Part shown: piece after piece, positions 59,080-64,000 of the stretch
How the letters are laid out: each line of letters begins with the position of its first letter
Numbering within the stretch: position 1 is the stretch's first letter
Source: Paramarasmius palmivorus
Taxonomy: Eukaryota; Basidiomycota; Agaricomycetes; Agaricales; Marasmiaceae
DNA: 64,000 bases
NCBI GenBank assembly: GCA_037176845.1
Contig: JAYKXP010000207.1
Coordinates: 1 to 64,000 of the forward strand
Direction: 5' to 3'
The notes under the pieces: model-generated
Databases searched by the model: none
Told to the model about the DNA's origin: nothing
Seen by the model: the letters and a program-made list of their open reading frames with translations, nothing else
Translations under genes and position numbers: made by a program

Positions 59080-59281
59080 CTTCGCTTTTGCTTTCAATGG
59101 TGGCTGTCTCGTTTTGCTCTCCCACTGCTGTCAATCCTATCTCATACCTCATATTTATGCCCATGTTTGTATGAATCAGTATATTTGGTGCTCTTACAAA
59201 AACGGCCTAGATAAGTAGTGTAACAGGAAGAATGCCATATATCTAGATTGTTGCAAATTATTGGTTGGATTTGAGTCGGCC

Positions 59282-61656
59282 GGACGAGAGACACTGCGGC
59301 GCTGGGCGCTATTTAATAGGCGCCGGCCAATAGTAAACGCGAATGCTGACTCAATCCATGGCCAGTACCGCTTCTTCCTCGTGCCCATAGCCCGGCTTTA
59401 CTCACAAGAAGATCCTCATTTCGCTGGGGTAACGTTGGGTGTAATGGAACTCTGAGTCATGAGTGGAGGCTCAGCTTAGTGCTGTTATCCTGCTGCACTT
59501 CCGCTGGTCGGCGCTGGGAGGGCCCTGAGAAGCCTAGCAAGGTTCTCTAGTGCGTATTGGATTTATTCATCGTTTAATAACTCTTGTTAATGAATACCGC
59601 ATAATCCTAGGTCTCATAGTCTTGGAGACTGCCTATTAGGACACCAGCACTCATTATCGGCCCGCGTCCAAGCCAAGATTCAAAGAGAATATAAGGACAG
59701 GAAAGTGGGACTATATAATCGATGCGTGTCTATCAACATTCATCCTCGAATGCACTACACTAATAGGCTTGAATCAGCAATCTGGGGAGTCGCATCGAGC
59801 AAGACCAGCTTCGCGTCAGATGGACAAGAATTTTTTCGAGCCATGTATGACAACACAACCTACTGAGCGAGACCAGGCATCGCGTCAAGTTCATCTTGGT
59901 TGGCTACCACGAAGATGGCTGAAGTCAGGTCGAAGACTATGGCCGATATTTATACCTCCAGGTCAGTGGCCTTCGGCTCCACATGCGGAGGAACAATACA
60001 CATCTTGACTGCCACAGGTGCCTTTTTCGGAGGACAATCATTTATCTAGGCCACACAAATTCTTGTTTAAATAGGTGAGTTACTGATTTTGTTGATTTAT
60101 CTGGTTTACTATGATTTCTACAGGTAATGTACCTGATCCAGTGACGAAGAAAAGGGCGCGGCGGGGACTACGGAGTAAAGCTGGGCAGGAGAGACAGCGG
60201 TTGAGGCATGAGCCCTACAGAACGGTTATGGAGCAATTGGCGCGGGAGAAGCGGAAAGAAGAAACGGGTGCGTGCAAGCAAGCTCTCTAATGGCCGGTTT
60301 GTCTCAAGGTTTTCCCCTAGTCGTTGAAGATATAGTCGACTACCCTACCGATTTTATCAACTTCAAGCGCGACGGCATCGCAGTCAGAAAGCATCTTCAA
60401 GCACACTATAATACCGACACTGATCAACTAGACATGATACCGAGAGACACGAGCTGGTTTGTTCCAGCTGTGGGTGTTCATGGCGACTCCGACAAGCACA
60501 CGACGCATATTCTCGGTCGCATCAATCGAGTCCTCAGCAAGGAGACTGGGCGGTATTTGGAAAATTCTTTTCGGCGCATGAACGAAGCAGGCCTGAAGTA
60601 TCCAAAGGCGGAACCCAATAGATCGCTCAACCATGCCGTGCACCTTGGGAGCTGGGAGTTGTATGCTCGAACCAGCCGTTTGTCCAACGATAGCATCAAA
60701 CAAAAACCGGAAGTTCTTCGTATCATGGATGAGATGCTGGACACGTTGAAGATTCACGTCTTTCCTCGCATTGCCGAATTCCTCAAGGAGTACTGTCCTG
60801 ATGATTGGGAGCGGCGGCAAAGGTAAGTTCAAAAGCTATTTCTCTTCGAGTTTAGAAACCTTCACTGACAGCCAACTCTCTAGGGCTTACACCAGAGTCA
60901 AAGGCCAGCTGATGTCAAAGTTACAGGCACGCCCGGCACTTGATTATGCAGGCATTGCTTTCTGTGTTGCCGTGAAAGAAGGTGGCTCGGAAACGCTTCA
61001 CGTCGACTTTAACGACCATCGAGACAGCCTCACATTCATGCTTTCGATTGGAGAATACGAAGGTGCCGAGTTTTGTGTTCCGCAGCTTGGCGTCAAGGTT
61101 CCATATGGTCCCACAGATATCCTATGGTGTCGCACTCGGGAACTTGCGCATTGCACGGCACCATTCACTGGGAAACGACTCAATTTCACAATCTTTTGCG
61201 ACGACTACCTCATGCGGCATGGGTTACAGTAGTCAAAGGTTCGCCTTTCATAACCTTCGTTGAGACGTGATTGATAACATGTGCAGCGCCCACTAGCTTC
61301 CGGTTCCTCAATATTTCGGACTATCGCAAGTTATCTATGTAGTATCATTGCATGTCGTGTAGTAACACTCAATAAAGGATGTACACTTTTTTTTCTCTGC
61401 TATGTCCCTAGTGAAAAGGCTAGCGTGCGAATCCATGATATAAGCTCAGACTGAGAAAGCCGCCTGCGTCTTTGCCGCTGTATTCCCGATTCTCCCGACC
61501 TCTATAATCCAAATCCGTACGGCCAATTTATCCTCCAACCGGGACTTGGTGTACCTGGCGACCAGCTTGAATGGCCTGCAGCCAATCACGCTGACAGAAC
61601 CTCCCTTGTTTTCCCAATTTCCATTTTCTCGTCGCTTTTCTGGGAAGCTCTCGTAT
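59282..61656 (+). mobile_element. TET/JBP-carrying repeat, copy B
   Basis: The outer 59282-59960 part matches copy C (22637-23340); the 59834-61656 part is identical by eye to copy A, inverted. The left end begins CACTGCGGCGCTGGGCGC and continues with a palindromic AGGCGC/GGCGCT array around ATTTAAT (59292-59332). CACTG is reminiscent of CACTA-type ends, and copy A adjoins a Tnp2 transposase. No matching inverted end exists at 61656, where the block stops abruptly against a truncated gene, so this copy is internally deleted or rearranged. Confidence 0.75.
59847..61232 (+). CDS. TET/JBP-like 2OG-Fe(II) oxygenase, copy B
   Basis: Exons 59847-59961, 60124-60267, 60309-60822 and 60884-61232 close to 373 residues, the same protein as copy A at 15468-16853. 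Iron ligands (HVD and the distal AHC histidine) and the GKRLNF arginine are all present. Unlike copy A, no transposase gene follows. Its promoter side (59282-59846) is of the copy C type, so A and B may be regulated differently although the products are the same. Confidence 0.78.
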
Positions 61657-61997
61657 GGAAGTCTTGCTTACCCATGGAATTCACTACCTGAGCGCGTTGT
61701 ATGTCAATAATCCCTCCGCATTTCTGCTCCACTCAAGCTTTTGATAGGCGCGGTCCCCACCCAGATGATCAACACTGGACGATACGTGGATACCTCGCCG
61801 GCGGACGTTGCAAGATCACGCTACACTGGTCGAATCGGGAGTCAAAGGTTTATGTTGCTGGTAGGCGAGAGCTGCGCTCCGCGAGGAGGAAGAATTCGGA
61901 TGCGTTTTTTTACAACCCACAAAACCAGTCTGTTTCTAATCCTTCAAACTCACGGTACCAAGCTAACATTTCCCTCAGCCGAGCTCTGAAGTTATAG
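61657..61997 (+). pseudogene. Truncated copy of the 8.7-kb membrane-protein gene
   Basis: Starts in mid-exon right at the end of copy B with EVLLTHGIHYLSAL, matching KVLLAHYISHLSLL of the gene at 8697-9907. The intron at 61699-61747 has the same position and phase 2. The next exon reads RGPHPDDQHWTIRGYLAGG, KITLHW and SKVYVAGRRE. All upstream exons (both membrane helices) are missing. A stop at 61997 or, after a possible intron, a slightly later stop ends the frame. Confidence 0.7.
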
Positions 61998-63549
61998 TTA
62001 CATGTCTTTGAACTGGGTCCCTCACTACAATTCAATCCCACATGCACAACTTGATGTCCGTGAATGCTCATTCTCCAAGGAAACCAGGGAGAACGACGGC
62101 AAGAATTCGTATTGTGCATTATGGTCAACTCTTCTTTCGCATTCGGACTACCCTGATACTTGTTCTCTTTGTTCTAAGACAGTAGCTCAAACCTTTAGAC
62201 TCCGAGAACCGACACATATTCGCGGTTATGCTGGGTTGCGCAAGTAGCACTCTGCGTCAATGCGCGCGTCGGCAGTCTAACGAAGACAAAACACTGAGTG
62301 AAGGTCGGTCTCGAAGGTTATGATATGTACGTCGTACTCAGCGTACTCAGCACAAATTTGTAGGGCTACGGCTATTTCTACTTGACGGTCTCCAATTTCA
62401 ACGTCAGGGAGCGTCCGCTGGAGTCAGGCCCAGTGGCTGGCAGCGGGCGCCAGCTTCCTAATTGCATGTTTGTCTACAAGAAACGTCAAAATTCTCAATC
62501 TCAGAGAAACGTACAGGTAAAACGATAATAATTTCCAAAGTTTCTCAGTGGAATAGATGTTAAATGTCTTAAATCACGTTGTAATACTTTACATCCCACA
62601 TTTTTTCGTGTCACAAACTCCTTGGGACTCGCCGTATATTTGAACGTATGTATGTCTATGGGATACTCAAGATATATTATTGAGATATATGCTAATATAA
62701 ACCTTGACTTTCAATATCCGTGTCTTAATGGATTTCCCCAACCCAAAGAAACCAGAAATGGATATATTCATGGTAAATTTAGAATTTCCGAGTCAATTTC
62801 TGACTATCAAAAAGCGATTGTTCGTGGGTGTGAATGTTACATGCACCTTTTCTTATGACTCCTCCATCATCATACCGCTATCGTGGCCTGAGGCGAGCTG
62901 CTACGATCCCGAGCCCATAAGAACAATCCTCAGATTCTTGGAGTCCGGTAGCCTGGAGATGGATTGCGTGCCGCGAGTTGCCCGGTGGATGCTGTAAAGT
63001 GTAGTCGATGTCATTTCGGAAGTCACTGTGGGTTCACAGAATCGTTCGTGAAGACAGCTGTGCTGATCCAATTTGAACATAAGAATACAGGGCTGACCTC
63101 GGGAGTGGCTTACGCGTCGTCTTATTCCCAAAAAGTGTTTCTCGGTTGATATCCGAGATAACTGGGGTGGGTCCTTCGAACATCTGGAGCGCAACGTTTC
63201 ACAGCAGAAAGAAGAAAGAAGACGAAAATCTATGTAGAGAACCCAGGGTCCTCGCGTTAAACAGGGTGGGCTGATGCTGGCCAGTCGATACTGTTCTGAT
63301 GAAGATCGTTCATTCAATGGTTCTGGCACTCTGATGTAATAGAATGTAGGTCACCGCGGAAAGTCTCCGTCGACGATTGATCTACTGTTGGCCCGAAAAT
63401 GTAAATGAGGCTTATCAATCCTCCCGTCGACGCGTCAGCTGGCCCCTCAGGCCATCGAATCCCCACGTTCGATGCCAGGACATATAAGAGGGACATTCAG
63501 ATGGTAGATTCGACGCCAGAACAATTTCCTTCAGTATCTCACAACTACA
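61998..63549. other. Intergenic, nothing recognised
   Basis: Short open frames on both strands (for example 62704-62997 +, 62901-63329 -) conflict with each other and show no family features. Confidence 0.4.
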
Positions 63550-64000
63550 ATGTCCGCCTTTGCACCAGCTCCTCCCCCCAAAACCAAACTCGGTATCTAT
63601 CGCACTCTCGCTCCTCGTGCAGGCGTTCACGTCTCGCCACTATGCCTTGGTGCTATGAGCATTGGCGACAAATGGTCCAATTTCATGGGATCCATGGACA
63701 AAGAGTCCAGCTTCAAGCTCTTGGATGCCTACTTTGAGATGGGAGGTAACTTTATCGATACCGCGAGCAACTAGTATGTCTTCCTGTATCGATGTTCATC
63801 CGTCTTCTTATCATGCCACTTTTATAGTCAGGAAGAAACTTCTGAACAGTTCATCGGAGAATGGGCGGAAAGTCGCGGTATCCGTGATCAGTTATTCATT
63901 GCTACCAAGGTGCGTTGCATGACTTACAATACTCCCAAAGACTCGGATACTGAACCAATTTCGTTCAAAAGTACACCACTTTCTACAAGGCTTCCGACCC
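63550..64000 (+). CDS. Aldo-keto reductase (aryl-alcohol dehydrogenase type), 5' part
   Basis: Exons 63550-63773, 63828-63909 and 63972 to the window edge are in frame; the gene continues beyond the window. NADPH-dependent reductase of the aldo-keto family: [15 protein letters not shown] at the start of the barrel, [10 protein letters not shown] then YQ joined across intron 1 (catalytic Asp and Tyr), and QLFIATK before YTT (catalytic Lys) at the end of exon 2. All three catalytic positions visible so far are kept. Resembles yeast Aad/norsolorinic-acid-reductase-like enzymes that act on aromatic aldehydes; the substrate cannot be told. Confidence 0.88.

Noticed and set aside
59769..60008. Separate 79-codon ORF in copy B (also seen in copy A)
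   Set aside because: Its core is exon 1 of the oxygenase gene; the last residues are read-through into intron 1.
1..64000. tRNA, rRNA, CRISPR or bacterial operon features
   Set aside because: No cloverleaf B-box pattern, rRNA stretch or spaced direct-repeat array was seen; the intron-rich genes are eukaryotic.

Overview
This window looks like a transposon-rich, accessory stretch of a filamentous basidiomycete (Agaricomycetes) genome. Genes are cut by many short GT-AG introns, mostly about 41-65 nt. The protein families are ones expanded in mushroom-forming and Rhizoctonia-like fungi: DUF6534-type seven-helix proteins, a Tnp2/CACTA transposase, a TET/JBP-like dioxygenase beside it, Crinkler-like REase-kinase proteins, and short zinc-finger families. 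Ceratobasidiaceae (Rhizoctonia-type) is my best guess; this is inference from family flavour, not a sequence search.

Layout. 0.7-2.5 kb: two small secreted-protein genes, one a 54-residue precursor with a perfect six-cysteine knottin spacing. 3.6-7.9 kb: a many-exon secreted GH35 beta-galactosidase. 8.7-9.9 kb: a membrane protein with a conserved C-terminal domain I do not recognise. 10.5-16.9 kb: a Tnp2 transposase gene with tandemly duplicated N-terminal exons, followed by a TET/JBP-like 2OG-Fe(II) oxygenase gene. 17.4-31.8 kb: an inverted duplication of a zinc-finger gene plus DUF6534 gene pair (one copy gutted), an RRM gene, a pair of Zn2Cys6-type genes (one apparently broken at a splice site), a further DUF6534 gene and a fragment of the TET-carrying repeat. 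33-44 kb: several small unknown genes, a coiled-coil/low-complexity protein, a homeodomain transcription factor and a Cys-rich family. 44-50 kb: two diverged paralogues on opposite strands either side of a WD40 gene. 50.9-52.0 kb: a 1.1 kb element with inverted repeats and unusually long flanking direct repeats. 53.8-59.1 kb: two tandem Crinkler-like genes, the first with its catalytic residues lost. 59.3-61.7 kb: a second copy of the TET/JBP-like repeat, inverted, identical by eye to the first over about 1.8 kb, abutting a truncated copy of the 8.7 kb membrane-protein gene. 63.5 kb onward: the start of an aldo-keto reductase.

The region has at least six pairs of paralogues, most in opposite orientation and at different stages of decay, so local duplication, inversion and transposon activity seem to have shaped it. 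Exon structures given with explicit coordinates were assembled by hand from splice motifs and checked for reading-frame closure; spans without exon lists are less exact. No tRNA, rRNA or CRISPR was seen.
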